Positions 8,465-19,240 of a stretch of 63,005 nucleotides of DNA are shown here, piece after piece. A program made the position numbers and the translations under genes. The DNA is taken from the NCBI GenBank assembly GCA_002711995.1, contig PASN01000010.1:1-63005 (forward strand), written 5' to 3'. Position 1 is the stretch's first letter; each line of letters begins with the position of its first letter. This DNA comes from Halobacteriovoraceae bacterium. GTDB taxonomy: Bacteria > Bdellovibrionota > Bacteriovoracia > Bacteriovoracales > Bacteriovoracaceae. The notes under the pieces are model-generated. The model was not told the origin of the DNA, searched no databases, and was given only the letters and a program-made list of their open reading frames with translations.

Positions 8465-9337
8465 ATGGCGAATATAAAAGAATTAAAAAAGCGGATTAAA
8501 AGTACTAAAAGTACTTTGAAAATCACAAGCGCCATGAAACTTGTGTCCGCCGCTAAGCTAGCAAAAGCTCAAGCTCGAATTCAAGGGTTCAAACCTTATT
8601 CGAACGAATTGGATAAAACTGTAAGGACTGCGTCTGCTTTGGCCAAAGATTACAGCCATGAGTTTTTGAAAGAATCTGACTCTAAGAAAGCAGCAATTCT
8701 TGTTGTTTCATCTGAGAAAGGTCTTTGTGGCGGTTACAACTCTCAACTTTTTAAGCAAGTTAGAAATTTTATTTCTGAAAATGAAGATATGGACTTTAAG
8801 TTCTACTTTATTGGTAGGAAAGTTAAAGAATTACTTGCAAGAGAGGGCGTAAAGGGAGAAAAGTCATTTTCTTTCGAAAAAGCGGAGCCAGAGTTTGAAG
8901 AAGTTAAAAAGATTTCTAAGGAGCTTGCAAACCTTTTTGTAAGTGGCCAAGTAGGAAAGCTTTTTATTGCTTACAACTCCTTTCTTTCCGCAATTGAGTT
9001 TGAGTCTAGAGTTTCTCAAGTTCTTCCAATGACTGTGTCTGAGGAAGAGAAGGATAAGCTTGTAGAGGAATACCCTGTGGATTTTAAATATGAGCCGAGT
9101 GCAGAAGTTATCCTCGACAACTTGGTGCCGGAAGTATTTAACACAACTGTTTTCACTAGCGTTTTGGACGCAATAGCTGCAGAACATGGTTCTAGAATGA
9201 CAGCTATGGATAATTCTACGACAAACAGTAAAGATATGATTAGAAATTTAACATTAACAGCTAATAAATTGAGACAAGCAGCCATTACAACGGAACTAAC
9301 AGAAATTGTTTCTGGCGCGGAATCTCTAAACTCTTAA
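8465..9337 (+). CDS. atpG: ATP synthase F1 subunit gamma
   Basis: Rotor shaft of F1. 290 residues. The N-terminal helix begins ANIKELKKRIKSTKSTLKIT and the C-terminal helix contains the conserved AAEHGSRMTAMDNSTTN. SSEKGLCGGYNSQLF is the family's GLCG(G/A)xN region. Spacing to alpha (15 bases) and beta (12 bases) shows co-transcription. Confidence 0.97.
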   Translation: MANIKELKKRIKSTKSTLKITSAMKLVSAAKLAKAQARIQGFKPYSNELDKTVRTASALAKDYSHEFLKESDSKKAAILVVSSEKGLCGGYNSQLFKQVRNFISENEDMDFKFYFIGRKVKELLAREGVKGEKSFSFEKAEPEFEEVKKISKELANLFVSGQVGKLFIAYNSFLSAIEFESRVSQVLPMTVSEEEKDKLVEEYPVDFKYEPSAEVILDNLVPEVFNTTVFTSVLDAIAAEHGSRMTAMDNSTTNSKDMIRNLTLTANKLRQAAITTELTEIVSGAESLNS

Positions 9338-9346
9338 GGAGCATAG

Positions 9347-10759
<1,413 letters not shown>

Positions 10760-10768
10760 GGAAACTAC

Positions 10769-11182
10769 ATGAATAACTATAATGTAGACATTTTTACACC
10801 AAATGGGGTTGTAGTTCACAACCTAGCCGCTGATGAGTTGTTTGTACCAACCAAAGCAGGCGAGATAAATGTACTAAAAGATCACACCCATTTGATTACT
10901 GAATTAAGTTCAGGCATGCTTACTGCTAAATCTTCATCTGGTGACAGGCATTTTGCAGTACATGCTGGACTATGCAAAATTTTGGGAAATAAGGTGACTA
11001 TTTTGTCATCCACTTCAGAGAAAGCTGAAGAAATTGACGTTGAAAGGGCCAAGGCAGCAAAAGCTAAGGCCGAATCCAGGTTGAAAGATGTTGATTCCCT
11101 TACCGATGTTGATTACATCAAGTTTAGAAATAAACTTGATCGTGCCAACGTAAGGTTAAAATTGGCAGAACTTAACAAGTAA
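10769..11182 (+). CDS. atpC: ATP synthase F1 subunit epsilon
   Basis: Couples the gamma shaft to the c ring and inhibits hydrolysis. 137 residues: an N-terminal ten-strand beta sandwich (VDIFTPNGVVVHNLAADELFVPTKAGEINVLKDHTHLITEL) and a C-terminal two-helix hairpin rich in Ala/Lys (ERAKAAKAKAESRLKD). It is the last gene of the cluster and ends seven bases before a strong terminator. The a (atpB) and c (atpE) genes are not in this cluster. Confidence 0.95.
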   Translation: MNNYNVDIFTPNGVVVHNLAADELFVPTKAGEINVLKDHTHLITELSSGMLTAKSSSGDRHFAVHAGLCKILGNKVTILSSTSEKAEEIDVERAKAAKAKAESRLKDVDSLTDVDYIKFRNKLDRANVRLKLAELNK

Positions 11183-11188
11183 CAAGTA

Positions 11189-11216
11189 AACGGCTCCTTT
11201 TGGAGCCGTTTTTTTT
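11189..11216 (+). terminator. Intrinsic terminator after atpC
   Basis: A perfect 9-bp stem, AACGGCTCC (11189-11197) with GGAGCCGTT (11202-11210), encloses a TTTT loop and runs into a T tract. It closes the ATP synthase transcript. A separate 14-bp perfect palindrome, GGTCCTATAGGACC, follows at 11217-11230. Confidence 0.95.
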
Positions 11217-11332
11217 GGTCCTATAGGACCAGTCTCTTCTGACTATTCACTAAAAAACCTCCTGAATATTCACAAAATGGCCTTGGCTAATCACAAAGTG
11301 ACCTAAACAGCTTTGCCTGGGTTTAAAAATTT

Positions 11333-13387
11333 TTGAAATCTTTTAAACTGATATTAATGGTAAAAGTAATAATTTCATTTCTCACATTTTCAGCATTGAT
11401 TGTGACTGCAACTAGCAAGTTGTTGGATAATGCTTTTACCCCTGTAGCTACAGGTATCTCAACCCGTTCTGTGATACAAACTCTTTCAACATTAAAAAGC
11501 TTGGAGAATAAAGGACCTTCTATTGATGTTGTTGATTTGAATGAGGCTGACTTCATTCCACAACCAAAAGTAAGTATAGAAGCAAAAAAGAAAACTCAAG
11601 GGCCTAACTTCTTAGCAATAAAGAAATCCTATTCTATAAAATCTTTAAATTCTGATAATAAGATGGGAAATACTTTTAAAAAATTTCAAGCAGATGGTGT
11701 TGCCATAAATGGCTCAGAACCGATTAAACTTTCAGGGTTCAAAGTTTCTTCAACAATAAAGATTAGTCAGCTAGCGAAAAACTTCAAACCATATAAATTT
11801 GATATCTCTGCTAACGCGGTAAAAATTGCCGCTACAAAATCAAAACAAAAACAAAAAAATAGTAAAAATGTTGATAAGTCTAATAACTCAAACTTGGACA
11901 GAATTTCTACCAGCCTTGCGGCTACTGAAAAGTCTAATCAAGTAGAAGAAGTTAAAATGAATATCGACATGGCGACAAGGCCTAAAGATGAACTGGTATT
12001 TTTTGACTACTCAAAACCATCTGACAAATCTTTAGAAAAACCAACTTCAAAAACAAACCTTGGTATTCATTCCAAAAATGAGAAAGGTATTGGAAAGAAG
12101 AATGAAGTTTTAGGTGAAATTCTAAAAGGGATGGGAAAGAAGTTTAAAAGTGGAAAACCAGATGTGGTTGCTTCGGCCGACACTTCTACTCGTAAAGAAA
12201 AAGCTCCTGCTAACAAAGAAAGCTTTGCTTTTACGAAGAGCAAGTCAAGCTTGAGGGTGACTAGTCATGGCCACTCACTTCTTAGCAGTAAAAGTAAACC
12301 TGTTACCAAATTTGATATAAGATTTGCTGATAATAGGGATGCAGTTGCCCAGTCAGAATCAGATGGAAGTGTTCTTCTGGAGTCGGAATTGAATAGTGAG
12401 TATTCAATAAGAAGAGGTGTGATTTTTTCCAGTGGATACTTACCAACGAGTGTCGATTTAGTGTTGGAAGAGGGAAATATCAACCTTGGAGTGCCCCTCT
12501 TATCAAAAGCTTCATTTAACGCTGTAGTTGAAAAAAGAGGCCTAAGAGCACTTGGAACTCATGTTTTAGTAGAACTTGATGAGCTGACTGAAGATGCGGA
12601 CTTTGATGTTTCAACCGGATATGAAAGCAAGCTGTTTTTAGACAGAAACTTAAATATTGTTGACCGGGGAGATTCTGAATACGCGTTTATTCTGTTTATA
12701 GGAGTTGAACCTGGAAATAGAATACTTAGCTTTAAAACTTATAAAAATGAAGTAACAAGTAAAATTGTCCATCTAGTTCAAGATGAACTGTACTTTGACT
12801 TTAACTTCTATCACAAAGAAAAAAATGACTTCTTCGGACTTTATGAAGACAATCTATTATCTCAAGAAAACAGTGTTCTTAGTCTGGATGAAAACCAAAT
12901 TGTTGACCTAGCTTATGAGTCGAAAATTGATAAGAAAACTGTAAATGAGTTTTCAATTAGCAAAGCACTCTATTCAGTTGGAACAAGAAAGTACTACGAG
13001 TTAAGGCATCAAGAGGACAGCCTCTTTATTGGAAGATGGAATGACGAAAAAATATATGTTCCAAGTGAAGGTTATAAAAGATTTGCCTTGGCCAGCTTTG
13101 AGCTAAACTCTTTGAATGGCCATTGTATGGTTCAAATAAATCTATCAAAACAAGCGAAGTCCATGTCCTTTAACGGTTCAAGTTTTAGAGGTCAAATGAG
13201 AGTGGACTCAAAGGTTCTAGATACAGATGGAATCTTCTATAGAGATTTAAGCAATCAATCTAAGAAGATATTCCTGCTGGGTGAAGAGCAAGGTACAATT
13301 AATATCGAAATTACTTACGCAGATGATACCGTCGATTATCTTCAGTCTTTCTGCTCACAATCCAATTATCTAGTGGAACAACTTTAA
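11333..13387 (+). CDS. Large secreted or membrane-anchored protein, no recognised family
   Basis: I do not recognise a family. The N-terminus is a signal peptide or anchor (hydrophobic run about residues 11-28). Residues 30-310 are Lys/Ser/Asn-rich, low-complexity and probably unstructured. The remaining roughly 370 residues look globular and beta-rich (for example ILFIGVEPGNRILSFKTYKN) with four cysteines or fewer. The start is uncertain: TTG 11333 (MKSFKLILM...) or ATG 11357 (MVKVIISF...), neither with a clear ribosome site. It stands alone after the atp terminator and meets the next gene tail to tail, sharing TTAA at 13384-13387. A surface or periplasmic role is inferred from the export signal only. 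Confidence 0.75.
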   Translation: MKSFKLILMVKVIISFLTFSALIVTATSKLLDNAFTPVATGISTRSVIQTLSTLKSLENKGPSIDVVDLNEADFIPQPKVSIEAKKKTQGPNFLAIKKSYSIKSLNSDNKMGNTFKKFQADGVAINGSEPIKLSGFKVSSTIKISQLAKNFKPYKFDISANAVKIAATKSKQKQKNSKNVDKSNNSNLDRISTSLAATEKSNQVEEVKMNIDMATRPKDELVFFDYSKPSDKSLEKPTSKTNLGIHSKNEKGIGKKNEVLGEILKGMGKKFKSGKPDVVASADTSTRKEKAPANKESFAFTKSKSSLRVTSHGHSLLSSKSKPVTKFDIRFADNRDAVAQSESDGSVLLESELNSEYSIRRGVIFSSGYLPTSVDLVLEEGNINLGVPLLSKASFNAVVEKRGLRALGTHVLVELDELTEDADFDVSTGYESKLFLDRNLNIVDRGDSEYAFILFIGVEPGNRILSFKTYKNEVTSKIVHLVQDELYFDFNFYHKEKNDFFGLYEDNLLSQENSVLSLDENQIVDLAYESKIDKKTVNEFSISKALYSVGTRKYYELRHQEDSLFIGRWNDEKIYVPSEGYKRFALASFELNSLNGHCMVQINLSKQAKSMSFNGSSFRGQMRVDSKVLDTDGIFYRDLSNQSKKIFLLGEEQGTINIEITYADDTVDYLQSFCSQSNYLVEQL

Positions 13388-14763
13388 TTTCCACATTTTG
13401 ATCGACGATTTAGCTTATAGAAATTTTTGGGATAGTAGCTTCTTAACTCTTTATCAGTAAGCTTCCTATACTTCTTACTTGTAAGTATTAAGTCACTGAC
13501 AACAATTTTGTTTCTCTTGTATGTCGGATTCTTATAGAGAAAATGAGCATTAAGCTTTTTAATCTTGGGACTACTTTTACTGAGAAGATTGAAAAATGTT
13601 TTAGGTCCAAGTCTACACTTGGTAACATAAACTCCGATATCGTTCTTAAAGGCATTTGATTCTTTAGCGTAGCCTTTTAGAGGGAAAATTAAATCTTTAT
13701 AGGCAAGCGTGTACACCATCGCAAGAAATTCTGAATAGTAGTTTTTTGAGGCAAATCCAACGCTTCCGTGTTTATAATTTTCCATAATATAAGGTAGTGT
13801 GGCCTTGTGCTTAAACTTTCTTTTGGCCCTTACAAGATGAGATGTGCCAAAGTTGTAAGCGGGCACTGCCAAGTCCCACCTTTTTAAAATCTGTTTATTC
13901 TGCTTTAGGAGATGAAAAGCTGCCAGAGAGCTTATGATAGGGTTGTTTCTATAGTCAATATACTTTGATCTTCTTGGCATAAAGGAGGCTGCCGTTCTTG
14001 GCATGAACTGCCAAATGCCAGCAGCTCCTGCGTAAGATTTAGCCTTTAAATTAAAACTTGATTCTACAAAAGCGATGCCAAGCAATTCTTTGGGAAGTTT
14101 AAAGTTTTTAAATTGTTTTTCTAAAAAGGGTAGATAAGGAAGTGAGCGCAATACTCCATAAAATACCATATCCCTTTGACCAGTTTGTGTTCTAATTGTT
14201 GTAGATAGACCTTTAAAAAACTGCCGTTTCTTTTTTGTACCTTTAGGTATTTTTAAACTGGAGTTTTCTATAGACGAAAGAACAGAAAGTTCTTCTGGAG
14301 AAAGCTTTGACTTTGGAAGGTGTAGTCTTTTAAGCAACTTCTTTATATTTTTAGCCCTTTCTAAGGACAGATCGGCTTGAAGCTTGCTTTTAGCAAACTT
14401 GTTTATTTTAGAGGAGTGAAGAGGTGAAAAGTCCATGACATTATAGACGAGTGAAAGCTCGTTCTTGTCATGAATAATTACCTGCTTGCTGGTGTACTGT
14501 GTATAGACTGAAAACCAAAAGTGGGTTGAATCCTTAAAGTATTTAGGAATGTGAAAGTCTTTATGAATTAGATTTTTTTCATCGTTAAGAATGACTTTTA
14601 GCACATCCTTTTTTATCGCGGAATTTGCGCCATTTACGGGAGAAATTATGGAGTTGTTTAAGATAGCCTCTTCTACTTCTATTAACTCACTCTTAAAAGT
14701 CTCTGGAGGGGCAAAAGGTAGGGCGTAACAACTAGCTAGAGCGAGAAGAAGAATGAATATCAT
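13384..14763 (-). CDS. Lytic transglycosylase lipoprotein, MltD-like (SLT domain)
   Basis: Cleaves the MurNAc-GlcNAc bond of peptidoglycan to give anhydro-muropeptides. The signal peptide ends in a lipobox (LASC, Cys12), so it is a lipoprotein. The SLT domain sits around residues 225-340: the catalytic glutamate is in GIAFVESSFN, followed by GAAGIWQFMPRTA and the late AVPAYNFG motif, as in MltD-type enzymes. No LysM repeats are visible in its C-terminus, unlike classical MltD. It overlaps the patatin gene upstream by four bases (ATGA), so they are one transcript, and it shares its stop with the convergent gene at 13384. Confidence 0.88.
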   Translation of the reverse strand: MIFILLLALASCYALPFAPPETFKSELIEVEEAILNNSIISPVNGANSAIKKDVLKVILNDEKNLIHKDFHIPKYFKDSTHFWFSVYTQYTSKQVIIHDKNELSLVYNVMDFSPLHSSKINKFAKSKLQADLSLERAKNIKKLLKRLHLPKSKLSPEELSVLSSIENSSLKIPKGTKKKRQFFKGLSTTIRTQTGQRDMVFYGVLRSLPYLPFLEKQFKNFKLPKELLGIAFVESSFNLKAKSYAGAAGIWQFMPRTAASFMPRRSKYIDYRNNPIISSLAAFHLLKQNKQILKRWDLAVPAYNFGTSHLVRAKRKFKHKATLPYIMENYKHGSVGFASKNYYSEFLAMVYTLAYKDLIFPLKGYAKESNAFKNDIGVYVTKCRLGPKTFFNLLSKSSPKIKKLNAHFLYKNPTYKRNKIVVSDLILTSKKYRKLTDKELRSYYPKNFYKLNRRSKCGN

Positions 14764-15953
14764 AAAAACTCAGGTTCACTTAGGATTTGCATTGCTTTCT
14801 TATAACCCGCTTTCACTGCGTGGGCAGCAGAGTCTGGATTAAGAGAAAATGAATTTGCAAAGAAAAGTTTATAATCGTGATGGTCAGGGTATATATCAAT
14901 TAGCTTAACGTTTGGATTAACATTTAGCTTTCTTTCTAAAATTGATAAAATATCCCTCCTATAAGTCTGGCTGAACTTTTCATTTTTCATATATTCAGAA
15001 ACAGTGTTTAAAATATCAATCGCTGTTGCTCTCTTTGCCCTTGATGCAACAATCTTTTTCTGTATCAACAGGTATATTGATTGTATGGCAATGGAGGGAA
15101 GTCCATAGTTTATGAGGGATCCAACTTCGTCATGATAGTGGTAAGGAGTATGAGTCCAAGAACTTATTATGATATCGCAGTTGTTGTCTTCGGCCACATG
15201 AGTGGACAGCGTCTCCCTAATCTCCCCATCTATATAGTAGTCGGTCTCGCCTGTAACCTGGTTTTGAACAGGGTATGGTGCATAAAAAGGAGGCACTGAC
15301 ATACTAGCAGCTGCAGCGTCGGAAACTTTTGTGCCTGTGTAATAAACAGCAGTACTGTCGTGAGTTGGGTTAGGGTAGTTGTATTTGCTAAAAATGACTT
15401 TTCTTGAGTGGTCTAGTTGTGTGGCAACAATGAAAAGATCGGGAATAAATTCTTCAAAAGTGTCAACGGCAAGAACATTTTCCAAAAGGTAGTTTCTTGC
15501 ACCTTCGGTGCTAAACAATCCAGGAAAACTTAGAAAAGGCTGTAGAAGGTTTCTAAGTGGTCTTGGAAAGCTTTCAAAAAGTCCATGACCATGATGGTAA
15601 AGTGGCTTTGATCTTCGGCGATGAAGGTGAAACATATCCTTATAAGATAGCTTCTTCATTTCTCCTTTTTTAAGACCAAGCACTCCATTAATGATTTCTT
15701 GGGGTGTAAGTCCACTTGCAAGAAAAATACTAATCATCGCTCCTGCACTGGAGCCCACATATGAGCTAACTTCAAGAGAGCGAGGCACATTAAGCTCTTC
15801 CTTGGCCGAGTTTTGGTTGCTTTTTAAGGTAAATCCAAGTTCCTCAAGCGCTAGGGTCACCCCAAGGTGCCAGGCGGCTGCCTTTACAACACCACCTGAT
15901 AGGACTAATGCGGTTTTCTTATTTTTAAATTCATTAAGATTAATGTTTTTCAT
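14760..15953 (-). CDS. Patatin-like phospholipase
   Basis: Ser-Asp dyad lipid acyl hydrolase. The oxyanion loop LSGGVVKAAAWHLG (about residues 18-31) is followed by the nucleophile elbow GSSAG (YVGSSAGAM) and the dyad aspartate in YIDGEIRE, the DG[A/G]-type motif. No signal peptide is visible, so it is cytoplasmic or secreted by a non-Sec route. 397 residues. It is the first gene of a two-gene unit with the transglycosylase lipoprotein; a lipase and a wall hydrolase together would suit attack on host or own envelope, which is inference. The first ATG is used. Confidence 0.9.
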   Translation of the reverse strand: MKNINLNEFKNKKTALVLSGGVVKAAAWHLGVTLALEELGFTLKSNQNSAKEELNVPRSLEVSSYVGSSAGAMISIFLASGLTPQEIINGVLGLKKGEMKKLSYKDMFHLHRRRSKPLYHHGHGLFESFPRPLRNLLQPFLSFPGLFSTEGARNYLLENVLAVDTFEEFIPDLFIVATQLDHSRKVIFSKYNYPNPTHDSTAVYYTGTKVSDAAAASMSVPPFYAPYPVQNQVTGETDYYIDGEIRETLSTHVAEDNNCDIIISSWTHTPYHYHDEVGSLINYGLPSIAIQSIYLLIQKKIVASRAKRATAIDILNTVSEYMKNEKFSQTYRRDILSILERKLNVNPNVKLIDIYPDHHDYKLFFANSFSLNPDSAAHAVKAGYKKAMQILSEPEFL

Positions 15954-16009
15954 GTGAATTCGATTATAATCAAGGGAACGTAAAAAACATAGCGTAGTGT
16001 CATTAAATT

Positions 16010-16038
16010 TTGCGCATTTAAACAGAATTAACTATCAT
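16010..16038 (+). promoter_or_regulatory. Candidate promoter of the HTH/outer-membrane protein pair
   Basis: TTGCGC (16010-16015) and TATCAT (16033-16038) with a 17-base spacer lie 46 bases upstream of the gene at 16084, in the divergent gap with the patatin gene. Confidence 0.45.
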
Positions 16039-16083
16039 TGTGTAAGAATCATTTAATCCGACAAAACAAGGAAGGTTTTATCT

Positions 16084-16410
16084 ATGGATGGAAGATGGCT
16101 AAGTATCTTGGAGTTTGCAAACTATAAGGGCAAGTCCGTCTCTACGATACGTAGGTACATAAAGGCTGAGCGAGTAAAGTTCAAAGAAGAGAATGGTAAG
16201 TACTTTATTTGGGCAAGGGATTATAAAGATCCTGGCCTGCAGAATGAAAAAGAATTTTTAGAGCTAAGGCTTGAGAATGAACGCCTCAAAAAAGAGAATA
16301 GAACACTGGGCGAACAAATCTATGAGCTTCAGATGCTGGTAAAGATTTACGAAGAAGAGAAAAACTCCTTAAACGCCAAAAATTTGCCTGAGTTGCCTGT
16401 CGATCTATGA
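16084..16410 (+). CDS. Small MerR/excisionase-type HTH protein with coiled coil
   Basis: 108 residues. The N-terminal half (WLSILEFANYKGKSVSTIRRYIKAERV, residues 4-30) reads as a helix-turn-helix of the MerR/excisionase kind, followed by a short wing. The C-terminal half is a Glu/Lys/Leu heptad coiled coil (ELRLENERLKKENRTLGEQI) for dimerisation. There is no effector domain. ATG 16084 is preceded by AAGGAAGG. Its stop overlaps the start of the next gene (ATGA at 16407), so it probably is co-expressed with, and may regulate or help place, the outer-membrane protein. The exact family is uncertain. Confidence 0.75.
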   Translation: MDGRWLSILEFANYKGKSVSTIRRYIKAERVKFKEENGKYFIWARDYKDPGLQNEKEFLELRLENERLKKENRTLGEQIYELQMLVKIYEEEKNSLNAKNLPELPVDL

Positions 16411-17876
16411 AATCTTTAATCATACTAGCATTTCTTGCGGTGATCTTCGGATCTGCTAAAGCAGATACCCAAAATATGCGCAATTGTCTGGTGTTGCCCG
16501 TGACAGATACTGCCGGTAACGCTTTGGGATACAAAGTGTATGAAGGCATTGAGAGATCCCTTAAAAGGGCAAAGTGGTGTGACTATAAATCCAGCGCTGA
16601 ATTGATCGAGGTGTTTGCAAGATATAGGGATAGGCTTAAAGATTACCTTAAAGACCCTAAGGTTTTGGAAACCGTCTCAATTCGCACTGGAGCAGGTACC
16701 ATGGTGAGGGTTGATCTCACATATGAAGTAAACCAGGTAAAAGTTACGATGGATGTTGTTGGTGAAAACGGAAGCGATATCTACTTTAGCGAAAAAGACA
16801 CTCTTGAAGAGCCGGGAGTGGAAGAAATTGTTCAACTTCTAAAAAATTGGTTGGAGCTTTACGAAGCTACTATCCCTTATGATGGAAAGCTCTTGGGCGT
16901 TCTGGGTGATCAAGTAACTTTCACTTACCCTAATAAAAAGAAAATTAAAGTAGGACAAAGTTTTAGGATTCGTAGATTTGTTAAGAAAAGCAAACACCCT
17001 CTTCTTAAGAAGGTCGTGGAGTGGGATGTAGAGCTTTTAGCACGAGGAAAAGTATTCAATATTAATGAAAGACAGGGATTAGGATTAATAAAGATCTATG
17101 AGAAAAATGTTAAACTATCCCCTGGTGATTGGGTTGTATTTGAAGAAGATAGTACCGCAGAAGTATTTGAACAAACTCCTTATCCGGAAGTTAAGGCCAA
17201 CCAATTTGGCAAGCTTGGATTTTTTACATTGTTTTTTGATGTCTCATCAAGTTCGGTGGGGACAAATACGGCTGACAACAACAAAGCAACTGGACTCACT
17301 TATGGTGTAAGTGGCGAAGTTGAAGCGTGGATCACAAGAAACTATTTCATCTCTGGCGAATTTGGTCGGCGACTTGGAACTTTGGAGGAGAAATCTGGCT
17401 CTCTAAATCTTGACTCTATAAGCATCACAAGTGGTGTTTTAAAAATAGGCGGTGGGTACAAGTACCTTCCTCTAGGCTTTTTTTATGGGCCTCAAGTAAA
17501 CTTAGTCGCAGGCTATGCAAATTACTCTTATAACGTTGAAGAATCAGAAAGTGATGGTTTTGGGAAAAATAGCATCTCTGGAATATACCTTGGAGTCAAC
17601 GGCAACATGCCTTTAAAAAAAGGTGTTAGAATTTTTGGTGGCGCTCAAATAATTCCTTTTACCGACTTTGACGATGATGATGGCATTTTTGGATCTGAAA
17701 AATCTTCAAGCTCAATGGTGTTTAGAGGGGGAGTGAAGTATCAATACAGTCCATTGATATCTTTAGACGCTGCCTTTGAAACCCAGAATAATTCTGTGAA
17801 ATTCGATAGTGGAACAACAACCCAGCTAAGTTATAAAGACACCATATTAAAACTTGGTGGATCTTTTATTTTTTAA
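16407..17876 (+). CDS. Outer-membrane beta-barrel protein with N-terminal periplasmic domain
   Basis: 489 residues. The signal peptide is MKSLIILAFLAVIFGSAKA. An N-terminal soluble domain of roughly 240 residues follows, then a C-terminal barrel with alternating strands (GVSGEVEAWITRNYFISGEF, FYGPQVNLVAGYANYSYNV) and the last strand DTILKLGGSFIF ending in Phe, the usual barrel-assembly signal. I do not recognise the soluble domain. It is coupled to the upstream HTH gene by a four-base overlap and is followed two bases later by the symporter gene. Confidence 0.75.
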   Translation: MKSLIILAFLAVIFGSAKADTQNMRNCLVLPVTDTAGNALGYKVYEGIERSLKRAKWCDYKSSAELIEVFARYRDRLKDYLKDPKVLETVSIRTGAGTMVRVDLTYEVNQVKVTMDVVGENGSDIYFSEKDTLEEPGVEEIVQLLKNWLELYEATIPYDGKLLGVLGDQVTFTYPNKKKIKVGQSFRIRRFVKKSKHPLLKKVVEWDVELLARGKVFNINERQGLGLIKIYEKNVKLSPGDWVVFEEDSTAEVFEQTPYPEVKANQFGKLGFFTLFFDVSSSSVGTNTADNNKATGLTYGVSGEVEAWITRNYFISGEFGRRLGTLEEKSGSLNLDSISITSGVLKIGGGYKYLPLGFFYGPQVNLVAGYANYSYNVEESESDGFGKNSISGIYLGVNGNMPLKKGVRIFGGAQIIPFTDFDDDDGIFGSEKSSSSMVFRGGVKYQYSPLISLDAAFETQNNSVKFDSGTTTQLSYKDTILKLGGSFIF

Positions 17877-17878
17877 TT

Positions 17879-19234
17879 ATGAACATAAATCAAATTTTGT
17901 CCGATGTGGTCGCGGTAGTTTGGGGAACGCCCCTTTTGGTCTTTCTCCTTGTTGCCAATATAATCCTCCTTTCTTTTTCAAAGCTAATCCCAATCAGAGG
18001 GCTAGTCCATGCAATTTCCCTAGTATCTGGGAAGCACGCCAATAAAAATGCTCAAGGGCAAATTACTCACTTTCAGGCTTTAAGCAACGCGCTAGCAGCG
18101 ACGATAGGCCTTGGAAATATTGCAGGCGTGGCGGTCGCCATTTATCAAGGTGGTCCCGGAGCTGTGTTTTGGATGTGGATTTCTGCCCTACTTGGTATGA
18201 ACACAAAGTTTTTTGAATGTACTTTGGCCGTAATGTTTAGAGGAAAAGACTACCAAGGTGAGGTTCAAGGCGGACCAATGTACTACATAGAAAAGGGAAT
18301 GGGTGAAAAGTATAAATTCTTTGCTTTCGCTTTCGCGCTATTTGGATTGATTGGAACACTAGCACTCTTTCAAATTAACCAATTGGCCAGCTTTTTAGAA
18401 ACTTCTTATTCTGTGGACACCACTTATACAGGGATGATCTTTGCAGTTTTAACAGTTTATATTCTACTTGGGGGATTGAAGCGAATTTCAATGGTTACCT
18501 CTAGAGTAGTTCCTGCAATGAGTTTAATCTATGTTGTATTGTGCTTGGTTATTCTTGGGGTTAACGCTGAAAAAGTTATCCCAATGTTTGTGAGTATATT
18601 TGAAAGCGCTTTTGGCATTGGCCAAGTGGCTGGCGGTGTCAGCGGCTACGCAATCATGCACGTAATCCAAACAGGGGTTAAAAGAGCAGCGTTTTCAAAT
18701 GAGGCCGGAATAGGAACAGCTCCTATGGCGCATGGTAATGCCCAAACAGACGAGCCTATAAGCGAAGGCTATGTGGCAATGCTTGGACCTTTGATTGACA
18801 CCATAATAGTTTGTACTCTTACAGCTCTCGCGATTTTAGTGGGAATTGACTCAGTTGACATGAGTGGGGTTTCACTTAATGGCATAAACCTCACTGCGTT
18901 TGCTTTCACTCAATCTTTAGGAGAATTTGGAAAACACTCACTTGGCATTGTGATATTCCTCTTTTCTTTCTCAACAATGATAGGCATGGCCAACTATAAT
19001 AAGAAGTGTTGGGACTACTTATTTAAAGGTCGTTGGAATCTTGGAGATAAAACCTTTGTTCTATTCTATGGATTGAGTCTGGGTGTGGGCGCAGTTATAA
19101 AAATGGGTGCAGTGGTGAATATCATAGATATCTGCTATGCCCTAATGGCCATTCCAAACATTGTGGCGACTGTGTTTTTAGCAAACAAGGTTAAGAAGGC
19201 ACTAAAAAAATATAACTCAAAGTTCAACGTGTAG
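17879..19234 (+). CDS. Sodium:alanine symporter, AGCS family
   Basis: Inner-membrane Na+-coupled uptake of alanine or glycine. 451 residues with about ten membrane helices. The family signatures are NALAATIGLGNIAGVAVAIY, GGPGAVFWMWISALLGMNTK and, later, RAAFSNEAGIGTAPMAHG. It starts two bases after the outer-membrane protein stop and ends six bases before ligA. For a predator feeding on host protein, amino-acid uptake is expected, but substrate choice is not proven by the sequence. Confidence 0.95.
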   Translation: MNINQILSDVVAVVWGTPLLVFLLVANIILLSFSKLIPIRGLVHAISLVSGKHANKNAQGQITHFQALSNALAATIGLGNIAGVAVAIYQGGPGAVFWMWISALLGMNTKFFECTLAVMFRGKDYQGEVQGGPMYYIEKGMGEKYKFFAFAFALFGLIGTLALFQINQLASFLETSYSVDTTYTGMIFAVLTVYILLGGLKRISMVTSRVVPAMSLIYVVLCLVILGVNAEKVIPMFVSIFESAFGIGQVAGGVSGYAIMHVIQTGVKRAAFSNEAGIGTAPMAHGNAQTDEPISEGYVAMLGPLIDTIIVCTLTALAILVGIDSVDMSGVSLNGINLTAFAFTQSLGEFGKHSLGIVIFLFSFSTMIGMANYNKKCWDYLFKGRWNLGDKTFVLFYGLSLGVGAVIKMGAVVNIIDICYALMAIPNIVATVFLANKVKKALKKYNSKFNV

Positions 19235-19240
19235 GAAACA

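Noticed and set aside
11217-11230. The palindrome GGTCCTATAGGACC as a protein-binding site or as a relative of the mnmE repeat
   Set aside because: It shares GGTCCTATAGG with some repeat junctions, but only by short chance identity. It lies just after the atp terminator, and I see no second copy of the palindrome.
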